Source of the DNA: Mucilaginibacter ginkgonis
GTDB taxonomy: Bacteria; Bacteroidota; Bacteroidia; Sphingobacteriales; Sphingobacteriaceae
Length of the DNA: 64,000 bases
Assembly: GCF_009754905.2 (NCBI RefSeq)
Contig: NZ_CP066775.1
Coordinates: 992,001-1,056,000 of the forward strand
Reading direction: 5' to 3'
Under the pieces are notes generated by a model. The model ran no database searches. It saw only the letters and a program-made list of their open reading frames with translations, and was not told the DNA's origin. Positions 34,212-42,649 of this stretch are shown here, piece after piece; position 1 is the stretch's first letter; every line of letters begins with the position of its first letter. The position numbers and the translations under genes are program-made.

Positions 34212-34237
34212 TTTAGTTAAGTTAGTTAGTTTTTTAT

Positions 34238-34561
34238 TTAAAAAGAGAAGTCTTCGCTTGCTGCAGTTACGGGTTCGCCGGCTTCGCTAAATTCATAGCG
34301 CTTCTCAACCACTTCCTGGTGGTCTTTTATATAATCAACGGTTGATTTAAGGCCTTCGGCAAACTTCTCGAAATCTTCTTTATACAAAAATATTTTATGC
34401 TTGATAAAAGCGCCGTCTTCTAAACGTTTTTTACTTTCAGTAACGGTTATATAATAATCGTTAGACCTTGTTGCTTTTACGTCGAAAAAATACGTTCGTT
34501 TGCCGGCACGCACCTTTTTAGAAAAAACTTCTTCACGCTCCCTGTTGTCAAAATCAGCCAT
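34238..34561 (-). CDS. PUR-family nucleic-acid-binding protein (DUF3276)
   Basis: A 107-residue protein related to Pur-alpha and Borrelia BpuR. One PUR repeat covers about residues 8-85: EVFSKKVRAGKRTYFFDVKA, then YYITVTESKK and HKIFLYKEDFEKFAEGLKS. Such proteins bind single-stranded DNA or RNA and can control translation or transcription; they are universal in Bacteroidota. The C-terminus is acidic. It is monocistronic; the 260-bp upstream gap shows only a weak promoter (TATATTTA at 34591-34598). Confidence 0.88.
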   Translation of the reverse strand: MADFDNREREEVFSKKVRAGKRTYFFDVKATRSNDYYITVTESKKRLEDGAFIKHKIFLYKEDFEKFAEGLKSTVDYIKDHQEVVEKRYEFSEAGEPVTAASEDFSF

Positions 34562-34821
34562 TGGTACTAATTGTAGTTAGTTTATTGGCATAAATATAAT
34601 TATTTTTTCCATCCGCAAACATTATTCAAAATATTGTTGAAATATTTTTAAAACAATTTCGTTGCGGAGCTGTGGCGTTCTGATCTCGCTTGTCGAAATG
34701 TTACCGGGAATTTTTATTGCTCTGCAGTACTGTTGCACTGTTTCAATCGAAACAATTCCAGCTAACTAAAACACCAGTTTGTTAAACCTATCTTCTGTAA
34801 GGTCAGCGCAAGTCGTAGACG

Positions 34822-36609
34822 TTAGGCTGCGCTCTCTTCCTCTTCCAGCAGCTGCATTTCATAAAGTTCGAAGTAAGCGCCTTTTAGCTTCATCAAGTCG
34901 TCGTGGTTGCCGCGTTCAATGATTTCGCCATTGTCAAGCACCAGTATCTGGTCGGTATTTTTAATTGTAGATATGCGGTGCGCAATGATGATGCTGGTCT
35001 TGCCGTGCATGATCTTGCCCATGTTGCGCAAAATCTCTTCTTCTGTTTTGGTGTCCACGGCCGACAGGCAATCGTCGAAGATCAATACCTGCGGCTGTTT
35101 AAAAATAGCCCGGGCGATAGAAACGCGCTGCTTCTGTCCGCCGGATAAGGTAATGCCACGCTCGCCGATGTAAGTTTCAAACCCTTCTTCAAACTCTATG
35201 ATATTGTTATAAACGGCAGCATCCTTTGCTGCCTGCTCAACGTCGGGCATGTTTAATTTATCCGCACTGAAGGCGATATTGTTAGCTATGGTATCAGAAA
35301 ACAAGAAAACTTCTTGCGGCACAAACCCAACCTGACTGCGGTAATTGTTGAGGTCGAGCTGATCGATCTTTACGCCATCAACGTTGATATCGCCACTCTC
35401 AACGTCATACATGCGCATCACCAAATTGGCGATGGTAGACTTGCCGGATCCTGTGCGACCGATAATGGCCACCATTTCGCCCGACCTGGCTGTGAAAGAT
35501 ACGTTCTTCAGAGCCTGTATGCCGGTTTCGGGGTAAGTAAATGATACATTGTTAAAGCTAATCTCGCCCTTCACTTCATGCGGCGCAATACCCGAAACAA
35601 TCTCAGGCTGTTCATGCAAAAACTCATTAATGCGCTTTTGCGATGCCGCCGCGCGTTGTATCAGTGAGGTAACCCAACCCAGGGCAATAACCGGGAACGT
35701 TAACTGGTTGAGATAAAATATGAACTCTGCGATGTTGCCGGGTGTAACCGTACCCTTGATTACTTCTACACCGCCCACATAGATGATGATCACATTACTG
35801 ACACCAATGAGCAGCAGCATAAGCGGGTAAAACAAAGCCTGTACCCGCACCAGTGCCATGGACTGGGTCTTATAATCCTGGCTTTCTGCCGCGAAGCTTT
35901 CTTTAACAAACTCTTCGCGTACGTACGACCTTATCACCCTGATGCCCGAGAAGTTTACCTGCACAAAACTCGATAAGGCTGACAACCTCTCCTGTATCTT
36001 CTCGCTGCGAAAATTGATGATGCTATTCACATAGTAGATCATCATTACAAGGATGGGCAAGGGCAGGACAGAAAACAACGTCATGCGTACGTTCACAGTC
36101 AGCATGATGGATACCGTTAAAAAGAATAATATCACTGTATTAACCGAGTACATAATGCCCGGGCCCAGGTACATGCGCACACGGGTAACATCTTCGGTGG
36201 CGCGGTTCATTAAATCTCCCGTACTGTGGCGGCGGTAAAAAGCAAGTGAAAGTGCCTGGTAGTGCGCGTAGATACTATTCTTCAGGTCGTATTCGATATG
36301 CCGCGACATCAGGATCAACGTTTGCCGCATAAAGAACAGGAACATACCGCGCAGCAGCGCCAGCAACAATACTAACCCACCGAACAGCATCAGGCTCGAC
36401 CCAAAGATATCGTAGATGACCGATTGCCTGTTAAAGCCGTTGTACAGGCGGTAGATGGCAATGTTTTCTGTCACGAGGTCGAAAGCAATACGGATCACTT
36501 GCGCGGGTAATACGCCGAAAACGTTAGAAATGATAACGAACAGAATGCCCGGTATAAAGTATAAGCGGTATTTCCAGAAGTATTTATTTAGATAGGCGAG
36601 ATCTTTCAT
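34822..36609 (-). CDS. ABC exporter (fused permease and ATPase)
   Basis: A 595-residue half-transporter of the MsbA/multidrug type that works as a dimer. Six membrane helices cover about residues 15-310, and the ATPase domain about 340-580: Walker A IGRTGSGKST, Q-loop SQVGFVPQE, signature LSGGQKQR, Walker B VLIFDD with Asp where Glu is usual (LIFDDCLSAVD), and H-loop IAHR. The Walker B end DD instead of DE may slow ATP hydrolysis. Substrate unknown. The sequence directly before its ATG is a heptamer array instead of a recognisable leader. Confidence 0.92.
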   Translation of the reverse strand: MKDLAYLNKYFWKYRLYFIPGILFVIISNVFGVLPAQVIRIAFDLVTENIAIYRLYNGFNRQSVIYDIFGSSLMLFGGLVLLLALLRGMFLFFMRQTLILMSRHIEYDLKNSIYAHYQALSLAFYRRHSTGDLMNRATEDVTRVRMYLGPGIMYSVNTVILFFLTVSIMLTVNVRMTLFSVLPLPILVMMIYYVNSIINFRSEKIQERLSALSSFVQVNFSGIRVIRSYVREEFVKESFAAESQDYKTQSMALVRVQALFYPLMLLLIGVSNVIIIYVGGVEVIKGTVTPGNIAEFIFYLNQLTFPVIALGWVTSLIQRAAASQKRINEFLHEQPEIVSGIAPHEVKGEISFNNVSFTYPETGIQALKNVSFTARSGEMVAIIGRTGSGKSTIANLVMRMYDVESGDINVDGVKIDQLDLNNYRSQVGFVPQEVFLFSDTIANNIAFSADKLNMPDVEQAAKDAAVYNNIIEFEEGFETYIGERGITLSGGQKQRVSIARAIFKQPQVLIFDDCLSAVDTKTEEEILRNMGKIMHGKTSIIIAHRISTIKNTDQILVLDNGEIIERGNHDDLMKLKGAYFELYEMQLLEEEESAA

Positions 36610-36613
36610 TTAT

Positions 36614-36658
36614 AGAGTCCGGAAGTTGGGAAGACCGAAAGTCCGATAGTCAAAAGTA
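36614..36658. repeat. Degenerate heptamer array, CGGACTT type
   Basis: Read on the minus strand: ACTATCG, GACTTTC, GGTCTTC, CCAACTT, CCGGACT, a third heptamer family in this window. It ends within 5 bp of the ABC exporter start codon, so it forms that gene's 5' leader. Confidence 0.65.
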
Positions 36659-36748
36659 CGGTATACGAGAGGGAAATCAAAAGAGCGATTTAGTATCAAC
36701 GGCGTGAAAGACAATCTGAAAAATAATGGGCTATAACGACAACCTTTC

Positions 36749-36853
36749 AAGCCCCTTCTCCGTCTGGAGAGGGGGTTGGGGGTGAGGCGATGTAACAACG
36801 CCAACGGCGGCATATAAAGCCCCACCTAACCCTCCCCGGAAGGGAGGGGACAG
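36749..36853. repeat. Pair of GC-rich hairpin elements
   Basis: Two short hairpins, CCCCTTCTCC/GGAGAGGGGG (36752-36775, one G-T pair) and CCCTCCC/GGGAGGG (36830-36848), each preceded by AAGCCCC and the first followed by TTGGGGGTGAGG. This is a pattern common in Bacteroidota intergenic DNA. Together with the heptamer array they fill most of the 427-bp gap between the divergent ABC exporter and nusB; the last 100 bp holds the nusB promoter. Confidence 0.6.
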
Positions 36854-36939
36854 AAGCTCGCGTTGAATGCTTAGCAAGCTGATAAAATTTTAACGAATAT
36901 TCCTGTGTTCAAAACAAACACCCGCTTTGCACGTAATAA

Positions 36940-36969
36940 TTGCTGATAACAAAAAAACAGCTACTTTTG
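36940..36969 (+). promoter_or_regulatory. Promoter of the nusB operon (TTG-N19-TACTTTTG)
   Basis: TTG at 36940-36942, a spacer of exactly 19 bases, and TACTTTTG at 36962-36969: a perfect match to the Bacteroidota housekeeping consensus. It lies 67 bp before the nusB start. Confidence 0.75.
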
Positions 36970-37036
36970 CAGCGCACAGCTTAAAAACTAACAATCACAT
37001 TTACCGCGGGCCAACACCCCAAACCGTTCTTATCCA

Positions 37037-37984
37037 ATGTTAAACAGAAGGCACCTAAGGGTTAAAGTAATGCAGGCACTGTATGCCTATAACCAGGCCG
37101 ATAAAAAAGACATCCAGCAGCACGAAAAAACCTTACTGCAGAGTATTGATAAGGTTAACGAGATGTACATCTGGATGCTGTCGCTCATAGCCGAGGTTGC
37201 CCATTATGTTGTAACGGATTCGGAAGAGCGCGCGAATAAATACCTCCCTACAGAAGAAGATCTTAAGCCCAACTTAAAAATTACTGAAAACCGTTTCCTA
37301 ACATCGCTGCTTAAAAACGAAGATTACATTGCGGCTTTAAAGAAATACAAGGTTTCCTGGACCTTTGACCCTGAATTGGCAAAGTCGCTCTTTGCCACGT
37401 TAAAGAACGCCCAGGAATATAAAGAGTACCTTGACTTTAATGACGACACCATCCAAACGGATAAGGATATCATTAAATTTATCTTTAAAAAGGTGATCCT
37501 TAAATCGTCACTTGCAGAGCAGGTATTCGAAGAAAAATTCATCGTTTGGCCGGTTGATAAAGACGTTTTACAGGCTTTGATCGCAAAAACGTTTAAAAAC
37601 TTTTCTTTCGACGATCCTAAGCAGAACAAACTGGCAGAGGTAACGGGCAACTGGGAAGAAGACCGCGAATTTATTATTAGCCTTTTTGAGCAAACCATCC
37701 GCCATAATGATGAGTATCAGGCTATGATTGGCGTTAAAACCCAAAACTGGGAGCCCGAGCGTATTGCCATGATGGATACTTTGCTAATGAAAATGGCTAT
37801 CACAGAATTTATTAATTTTGCGTCGGTGCCGGTTAAAGTAACTATTAACGAGTATCTTGAGATAGCAAAAGAGTTTAGTACGCCAAAAAGTAATTCGTTT
37901 ATAAACGGCATACTCGACAAGATTTTGTCTGAATTAAAAGCAGAAAATAAGATCAGGAAAACCGGCCGCGGATTGATAGAATAA
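37037..37984 (+). CDS. nusB: Transcription antitermination factor NusB (long Bacteroidota form)
   Basis: A 315-residue protein. The start LNRRHLRVKVMQALYAY and the C-terminal half (KMAITEFINFASVPVKVTIN, EYLEIAKEFSTPKSNSFING) are NusB hallmarks: NusB binds boxA RNA with NusE during rRNA transcription. The protein is about twice the length of E. coli NusB because of a helical insertion in the middle (about 60-210), as is usual for this phylum. It is the first gene of a five-gene run (DUF1573, yajC, ybbR, coaE) and has a consensus promoter. Confidence 0.93.
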   Translation: MLNRRHLRVKVMQALYAYNQADKKDIQQHEKTLLQSIDKVNEMYIWMLSLIAEVAHYVVTDSEERANKYLPTEEDLKPNLKITENRFLTSLLKNEDYIAALKKYKVSWTFDPELAKSLFATLKNAQEYKEYLDFNDDTIQTDKDIIKFIFKKVILKSSLAEQVFEEKFIVWPVDKDVLQALIAKTFKNFSFDDPKQNKLAEVTGNWEEDREFIISLFEQTIRHNDEYQAMIGVKTQNWEPERIAMMDTLLMKMAITEFINFASVPVKVTINEYLEIAKEFSTPKSNSFINGILDKILSELKAENKIRKTGRGLIE

Positions 37985-37991
37985 CTATAAA

Positions 37992-38432
37992 ATGAAACAC
38001 ATTTTTTTAGGACTTGTAGCACTTACTTTGTTTTCTGCCTGCAGCCAGTCGCCTGCAACTGATGGCAGTAAAAAGGATTCGGCCTCAACAGGCAACACCG
38101 CTAATCCGGCGGTAATGAAACTGGAGCGCGAGACGCACGACTTTGGTAAGATCAAAACCGGAGACATTGTTAAATACGATTTCAAATTTACCAATACGGG
38201 TAAGTCGCCATTGATCATCACTAACGCAACAGCTACCTGCGGTTGCACCAAACCAACCTATCCAAGCGCTCCTGTAGCGCCGGGTCAGAAAGGCGTAATC
38301 CATGTAGAGTTTAACAGCGCGGGCAAAATGGGCTTGCAGGATAAACAGGTAACCGTTACCGCTAACACTAACCCCGCCGAAACAAGGATGCACCTTATTG
38401 GCGAGGTAATGAGCACAGAAACTTCGAAATAA
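37992..38432 (+). CDS. DUF1573-domain lipoprotein
   Basis: A 146-residue predicted lipoprotein (lipobox FSAC) with one Ig-like DUF1573 domain: ERETHDFGKIKTGDIVKYDF, FTNTGKSPLIITNATATCGC and TKPTYPSAPVAPGQKG. The CGC-T motif is typical. These proteins sit in the periplasm or on the cell surface; function is unknown. It starts 7 bp after nusB, in the same operon, an arrangement conserved in Bacteroidota. Confidence 0.9.
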   Translation: MKHIFLGLVALTLFSACSQSPATDGSKKDSASTGNTANPAVMKLERETHDFGKIKTGDIVKYDFKFTNTGKSPLIITNATATCGCTKPTYPSAPVAPGQKGVIHVEFNSAGKMGLQDKQVTVTANTNPAETRMHLIGEVMSTETSK

Positions 38433-38468
38433 TAAATCAGTTAAATATTAATCTAATCACAAGTAAGA

Positions 38469-38756
38469 ATGGTACCTCAACAAATTATAGTGATGGTACT
38501 GATCATCGCAGTATTTTACTTCTTTATGATCAGGCCGCAAGTCAAAAAGCAAAAAGACCAGAAAAAATACGTTGACGAGTTAAAGAAAGGCGATAAAGTG
38601 GTAACCACATCGGGCATCCACGGCAAGGTGATAGAAGCCGGTGAAACCACCTTTTTGATAGAGGTTGATAACGGTGTAAAGATAAAGTTCGACAAGGCCG
38701 CCATTTCTTTAGACGCTTCTAAAGCTTTAAACAACCCGGTGCCTGCAAAGGCGTAA
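38469..38756 (+). CDS. yajC: Preprotein translocase accessory subunit YajC
   Basis: A 95-residue membrane protein that associates with SecDF. One N-terminal helix (QQIIVMVLIIAVFYFFMI) is followed by RPQVKKQKDQKKYVDELKKG, GDKVVTTSGIHGKV and VDNGVKIKFDKAAIS, the signature of the family. It is followed by a terminator-like hairpin that also lies at the start of ybbR, so downstream expression may be reduced by termination. Confidence 0.94.
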   Translation: MVPQQIIVMVLIIAVFYFFMIRPQVKKQKDQKKYVDELKKGDKVVTTSGIHGKVIEAGETTFLIEVDNGVKIKFDKAAISLDASKALNNPVPAKA

Positions 38757-38774
38757 GCCACAAAAATTAATGAT

Positions 38775-38809
38775 AAATGCCGTTCTTTGTATGCGAAGAG
38801 CGGCATTTT
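38775..38809 (+). terminator. Terminator-like hairpin after yajC
   Basis: AAATGCCGTTCTTTG pairs with GAAGAGCGGCATTTT (a few mismatches), with a short T tail. It lies 16 bp before the ybbR start codon and may act as an attenuator between the two genes. Confidence 0.7.
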
Positions 38810-38824
38810 AGTTTAACATCGTCA

Positions 38825-39772
38825 ATGGCCATTATTAAATTATCACCAACAGAACGCAGGCGGTTATCTGCCTTTGTAACCTGCTGTGTGGTAGCTTTTG
38901 CCGCCTGGCTGTTAACGGTTTTACAAGGGAGCTACAACTACAAGGTAAAGTGCATACTTACCTACAATAACATTCCGCAGCGCAGGGCGTTCCGCACGCT
39001 GCAATCAGATACCGTTGTGGCCACCTTGCAGGGCAGCGGCTGGCAGATGCTTTCGGCACGGATGCATAATGAAGACGAGCACATCGCCATAGATCTGCAC
39101 ACGCTGGATACCAAAAACTTTATCGCGCTTGAAGCGCAATTGCCGCAGATAAACAGTAAACGCAGCGCCGAACAAAAAATCACCGACTTTGATCCGGATA
39201 CGCTTTACTTCGACTTTACAAACCGCAGTACCAAACGGGTGCCTGTCAAATTGTTAAAGAACATAACGTTTCAGCCGCAATTTGATGTGGCGGGGAATGT
39301 GAGGTTAAACCCGGCGTATGTTTTTGTAAGCGGCCCGGCAGCTACTATTAACAAAATAACCGAATGGAGCACCGATTCGCTCAAGGTAACGGATGTAGAG
39401 GCTAACGTACAGGCCAAAGTAGATATAGCCAAAGTGCGCGATGGTAATGTGAGTATCTATCCAAAGATCATACAGGTTTTTGTCCCTGTTGAGGAATTTA
39501 CTGAAAAAACATTAGAAATACCTGTACAATTGAGCAACAACGTGCATTATTATGATGTAAAAATATTCCCGCAAAAGGTAAAGGTTACTTTCATGACGCC
39601 TTTAAGCAAGTTTGCCGAGATCAACGACGATTATTTTGACGCGGTGGCCGATTTTGGCTTATGGGCAGAGCATAAATATTCTTCCTTGCCGGTTAAGATA
39701 ACACGCTTGCCAGCTTATACCAAAATAGTGAAAATAGAACCGCAGAACGTAGATTTTATAGTAAAGAAATAA
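38825..39772 (+). CDS. YbbR-domain membrane protein
   Basis: A 315-residue protein with one N-terminal helix (about 15-33, FVTCCVVAFAAWLLTVLQG) and an extracytoplasmic region with YbbR-like repeats: VPVKLLKNITFQPQFDVAG, then VYVFVSGPAATINKITEWST and LEIPVQLSNNVHYYDVKIFP. YbbR (CdaR) regulates diadenylate cyclase in Firmicutes; no cyclase gene is next to it here. Start ATG 38825 is preferred over a longer frame that begins inside the upstream hairpin. The stop overlaps the coaE start (TAATG). Confidence 0.82.
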   Translation: MAIIKLSPTERRRLSAFVTCCVVAFAAWLLTVLQGSYNYKVKCILTYNNIPQRRAFRTLQSDTVVATLQGSGWQMLSARMHNEDEHIAIDLHTLDTKNFIALEAQLPQINSKRSAEQKITDFDPDTLYFDFTNRSTKRVPVKLLKNITFQPQFDVAGNVRLNPAYVFVSGPAATINKITEWSTDSLKVTDVEANVQAKVDIAKVRDGNVSIYPKIIQVFVPVEEFTEKTLEIPVQLSNNVHYYDVKIFPQKVKVTFMTPLSKFAEINDDYFDAVADFGLWAEHKYSSLPVKITRLPAYTKIVKIEPQNVDFIVKK

Positions 39773-40365
39773 TGCTGAAAATAGGTTTAACGGGCAACAT
39801 TGGCAGCGGCAAAACAACGGTTAGCAAAATATTTGCCTTATTGGGTGTGCCTGTTTTTTACGCCGATGAATCTGCTAAAAACGTCATGACTGCTGATGTG
39901 GTATTGATCCAAGCTATTACGAATACTTTTGGCAAGGAATCTTATTTCGACGATGGCAGCTTAAACCGAAAGCATATTGCCGCGCAGGTTTTTAGTGATC
40001 CTGAAGCTTTGCAACGTTTGAACGCGATTGTTCACCCTGCTGTATTTCGAGACTTTGATAATTGGGTTACCCTACAACAGGTATCGTATGTAATTAAAGA
40101 GGCTGCTATTTTGTTTGAAAGCGGCTCTTATCTGCATTGCGACAAAAGTATCATTGTCACCGCACCGCTTGATCTTCGCCTGCAGCGTACCATCGCGAGA
40201 GATGGTATCACTTTAGATGAAGCCAAAGCCCGCGACAGCCGCCAAAAGCCCGAAAACGAGAAAACGAAGCTTGCCGATTTTTTCATCGTTAATGATGATA
40301 CCCAAATGGTTATCCCGCAGGTGTTGGCACTGCATAACCGGCTGTTAGCGTTAGCTTCCGCATGA
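39772..40365 (+). CDS. coaE: Dephospho-CoA kinase CoaE
   Basis: The last enzyme of coenzyme A synthesis, phosphorylating the 3'-hydroxyl of dephospho-CoA. The P-loop GNIGSGKTT is at residues 8-16, followed by VFYADESAKNVM and the RQKPENEKTKLADFFIVND segment that holds the C-terminal lid arginines and Asn. 197 residues is normal length. The start shares an A with the ybbR stop; the stop overlaps the start of the next gene by 4 bp. Confidence 0.95.
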   Translation: MLKIGLTGNIGSGKTTVSKIFALLGVPVFYADESAKNVMTADVVLIQAITNTFGKESYFDDGSLNRKHIAAQVFSDPEALQRLNAIVHPAVFRDFDNWVTLQQVSYVIKEAAILFESGSYLHCDKSIIVTAPLDLRLQRTIARDGITLDEAKARDSRQKPENEKTKLADFFIVNDDTQMVIPQVLALHNRLLALASA

Positions 40366-41300
40366 TCTTACAGGATTTCATCGCGATTAATGAGAAAGGC
40401 ATCTATTGCCTTTACGGAGATTTTTACCTCGACCCTAAAGAACCCGTCGCGACGGCGGTAATATCCCATGCCCATGCAGACCACGCGGTAAGCGGCAACA
40501 GGGATGTTTACTGCACAGAAGCAACGTCGGCATTTATGCAGTTGCGTTACGGTAAAAATGCGGCCCTTACTTTTCATATTTTGGGGTGGCAGCAACAAAT
40601 AAATATTGGCGGGGTAGAGGTATCCTTCCTCCCGGCCGGCCATATGCTGGGCTCTGCAATGGTATTGATGGTTTATCAAGGAGTACGCTATCTATACACC
40701 GGCGATTTTAAACTTCAGCCCGATGCAACCTGCGAACCCATACAATTTTGCCAGGCTGATGTGTTGATAACCGAAAGCACTTTTGCAGATCCGAACACAG
40801 CGCATCCCGATGCTGGGTTGGAGATAAAGAAGCTGGCGGACATTGACATCAACATTATGCTGGGAGCTTACGGGTTAGGCAAAAGTCAGCGGCTGATACA
40901 ATTAATAAATCAGCATGTTCCGGACAAAACCATTCTTGTGCCTCACAAGATATGGCCCTTAAACGCGATTTACGAAAAGTTTGGCTATCAATTAGGCAAC
41001 TATCAGATATACAGCCGCAAACTGATGAAGGAGCAAAGGCAGTTCGTATACATTGTTCCGCCGTTTACGTTTGACAGTTACATCCGGGCGACGGGCGTGA
41101 AGCGGTTGTTTGCCTCCGGTTGGAAAAACCTGCAGGTGAATGACAAGGATACATTATACATATCAGACCACGCCGACTGGAACGATATTCTAAAAGCAAT
41201 AGAACAGGTATCGCCAAAAGAAGCATGGACGCTGCATGGCGATGGCAATGCCTTAAAGCAACATTTTGACGGCAAATTGCCCGTCAAGATTATGAATTGA
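40362..41300 (+). CDS. Metallo-beta-lactamase-fold exonuclease-like protein
   Basis: A 312-residue MBL-fold hydrolase. The zinc motif HAHADH (H36-x-H38-x-D40-H41) is preceded by TAVIS; further metal ligands are expected at GHMLGSAMV (His) and TGDFKLQPD (Asp), the typical order for beta-CASP/mRNA 3'-end-processing exonuclease relatives. A short HPDAGLEIKKL region and a C-terminal SDHADWNDI motif follow. It resembles ligase-associated DNA exonucleases, but no DNA ligase is adjacent. Overlaps coaE by 4 bp. Confidence 0.85.
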   Translation: MILQDFIAINEKGIYCLYGDFYLDPKEPVATAVISHAHADHAVSGNRDVYCTEATSAFMQLRYGKNAALTFHILGWQQQINIGGVEVSFLPAGHMLGSAMVLMVYQGVRYLYTGDFKLQPDATCEPIQFCQADVLITESTFADPNTAHPDAGLEIKKLADIDINIMLGAYGLGKSQRLIQLINQHVPDKTILVPHKIWPLNAIYEKFGYQLGNYQIYSRKLMKEQRQFVYIVPPFTFDSYIRATGVKRLFASGWKNLQVNDKDTLYISDHADWNDILKAIEQVSPKEAWTLHGDGNALKQHFDGKLPVKIMN

Positions 41301-41301
41301 T

Positions 41302-41457
41302 ATGCAGGAAGGGGTAGACTATTACATAAATGCAGACGGTAACCTGGTCTTCACACGCGAGTACCATTTAAAGCGCGGCTACTGTTGTAAAAACAAGTGT
41401 CTCAATTGTCCCTGGGATTATGGCAAACCCAAAAAACAAAGCGGCAAAGAAAAATAG
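41302..41457 (+). CDS. Small cysteine-rich protein, DUF5522-like
   Basis: A 51-residue protein, too short for ordinary gene-length cut-offs. Four cysteines form a pattern in RGYCCKNKCLNCPWDYGKPK, likely a small metal-binding knuckle. The frame has a good ATG at 41302, starts 1 bp after the exonuclease-like stop and has the DUF5522 features YYINADGNLVFTREYHLKRG. Its position makes it part of the same transcript. Confidence 0.78.
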   Translation: MQEGVDYYINADGNLVFTREYHLKRGYCCKNKCLNCPWDYGKPKKQSGKEK

Positions 41458-41494
41458 CAAACATTACTGAAGGTTTGGTACTTTTAATGTGGAA

Positions 41495-41941
41495 ATGAAA
41501 ATAGACGACGAAATCAAGGGCAAGTTTGAAGATAACCATCACCGTGCGGTGGTAAACCTTAACTACACCTATGGCTGGATCAACAACAAACTCCGCGGCC
41601 AATTTGAGAAATATAATCTTACTACACAGCAGTTTAATGTGTTACGTATTCTTCGCGGACAATTGCCCAATGCGGCAACCGTAAATTTGCTGAAGGAGCG
41701 CATGGTTGATAAAATGTCTGATGCGTCGCGCATTGTAGACCGCCTCATTCAAAAAGGCCTGGTGTCACGCTGCACTAACAATAAAGACCGCAGGGCAGTA
41801 GATGTTCATATTACAGATCAGGGCCTGGAGCTTTTGTCTCAGATGGACATAGAAGTGAAGACCAAAGACTGGTTAAGCGACCATTTAACCGATGACGAAG
41901 CAGAACAGTTAAGCTCTCTTTTAGATAAGCTGAGGGGATAA
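41495..41941 (+). CDS. MarR-family transcriptional regulator
   Basis: A 148-residue winged-helix dimer. The dimer helices are N- and C-terminal, and the DNA-binding part holds NLTTQQFNVLRILRGQ, MVDKMSDASRIVDRLIQKGL and the wing SRCTNNKDRRAVDVHITDQG with the conserved Asp-Arg pair. ATG 41495 is preferred over a GTG two codons earlier. A weak promoter box TACTTTTA lies just upstream. It ends base-to-base with the stop of the convergent ZIP transporter gene. Regulated genes unknown. Confidence 0.9.
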   Translation: MKIDDEIKGKFEDNHHRAVVNLNYTYGWINNKLRGQFEKYNLTTQQFNVLRILRGQLPNAATVNLLKERMVDKMSDASRIVDRLIQKGLVSRCTNNKDRRAVDVHITDQGLELLSQMDIEVKTKDWLSDHLTDDEAEQLSSLLDKLRG

Positions 41942-42649
41942 TTATAACTCGTAAACAAAGCCGCCAACTGCAACAGCAACGCCTAAGAGCACAGCGATCA
42001 GTTTTCTGCGATTAAATTTATGGTCGGGGCCGGCCTCGAATAAGATGGTGGTAGAAATATGCAGGAATATGCCGATTACCACACCCATAATGCGATTAAA
42101 GTAATGTTGCAGGTTGCCTATACCGCCGCGGCTCAAGGCATCGCTAAAGAAATAGCCGGCGGGCGCCATTATCGCGAACAAAAAAACATAAAACAACACG
42201 CCGTTTCTGCTTTGTTTATTGTTAATTAAGACTGTTGCCAGTGCAAACGCCGCAGGAATGTGGTGTAAGGCGATGCCGAAAACCAATTGATTCTGGTAGC
42301 CTTGCGCCAATGGCATTCCCTCTAAAAATCCGTGCAAACAAAGACTGATCATTATTCCAATAGGGAAAGCAGCATGATCATGCGCATGCATGTGCCCGTG
42401 CTCTATGCCGTCAGAAAATTGCTCTAACACAATTTGAAACAAAAAGCCGATAAGGATAAAAACGCCTACATAATTGTCATTGCCGTGGTAAGCATCGGGT
42501 ACAAGGTGCAAAACGGTTATACCAAAAAGATATGCGCCGCTAAAAGATAATATCAGCCGCAGCGTCTTATGGTTATCGCCCCTAAAAAGAAACACTGAGG
42601 CGCCGCCTAAAAAGGCTGCAAAAAAGAGTAAAAGCGATTGCCAGATCAT
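41942..42649 (-). CDS. ZIP-family metal transporter
   Basis: A 235-residue membrane protein with about seven to eight helices. A histidine-rich loop (HGHMHAHDHAAFP) and the helix ISLCLHGFLEGMPLAQG, with GIALHHIPAAFALATVLIN, are ZIP (Zrt/Irt-like) metal-binding helices. It likely moves zinc, iron or manganese into the cytoplasm. It overlaps the PAP2 gene by 4 bp, so both are one transcript; the MarR gene runs toward it. Confidence 0.88.
   Translation of the reverse strand: MIWQSLLLFFAAFLGGASVFLFRGDNHKTLRLILSFSGAYLFGITVLHLVPDAYHGNDNYVGVFILIGFLFQIVLEQFSDGIEHGHMHAHDHAAFPIGIMISLCLHGFLEGMPLAQGYQNQLVFGIALHHIPAAFALATVLINNKQSRNGVLFYVFLFAIMAPAGYFFSDALSRGGIGNLQHYFNRIMGVVIGIFLHISTTILFEAGPDHKFNRRKLIAVLLGVAVAVGGFVYEL

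Noticed and set aside
36610..36825. 71-residue frame on the minus strand
   Set aside because: It translates the heptamer array (repeating YRTF-like residues) and a GC-rich hairpin; not protein-like.
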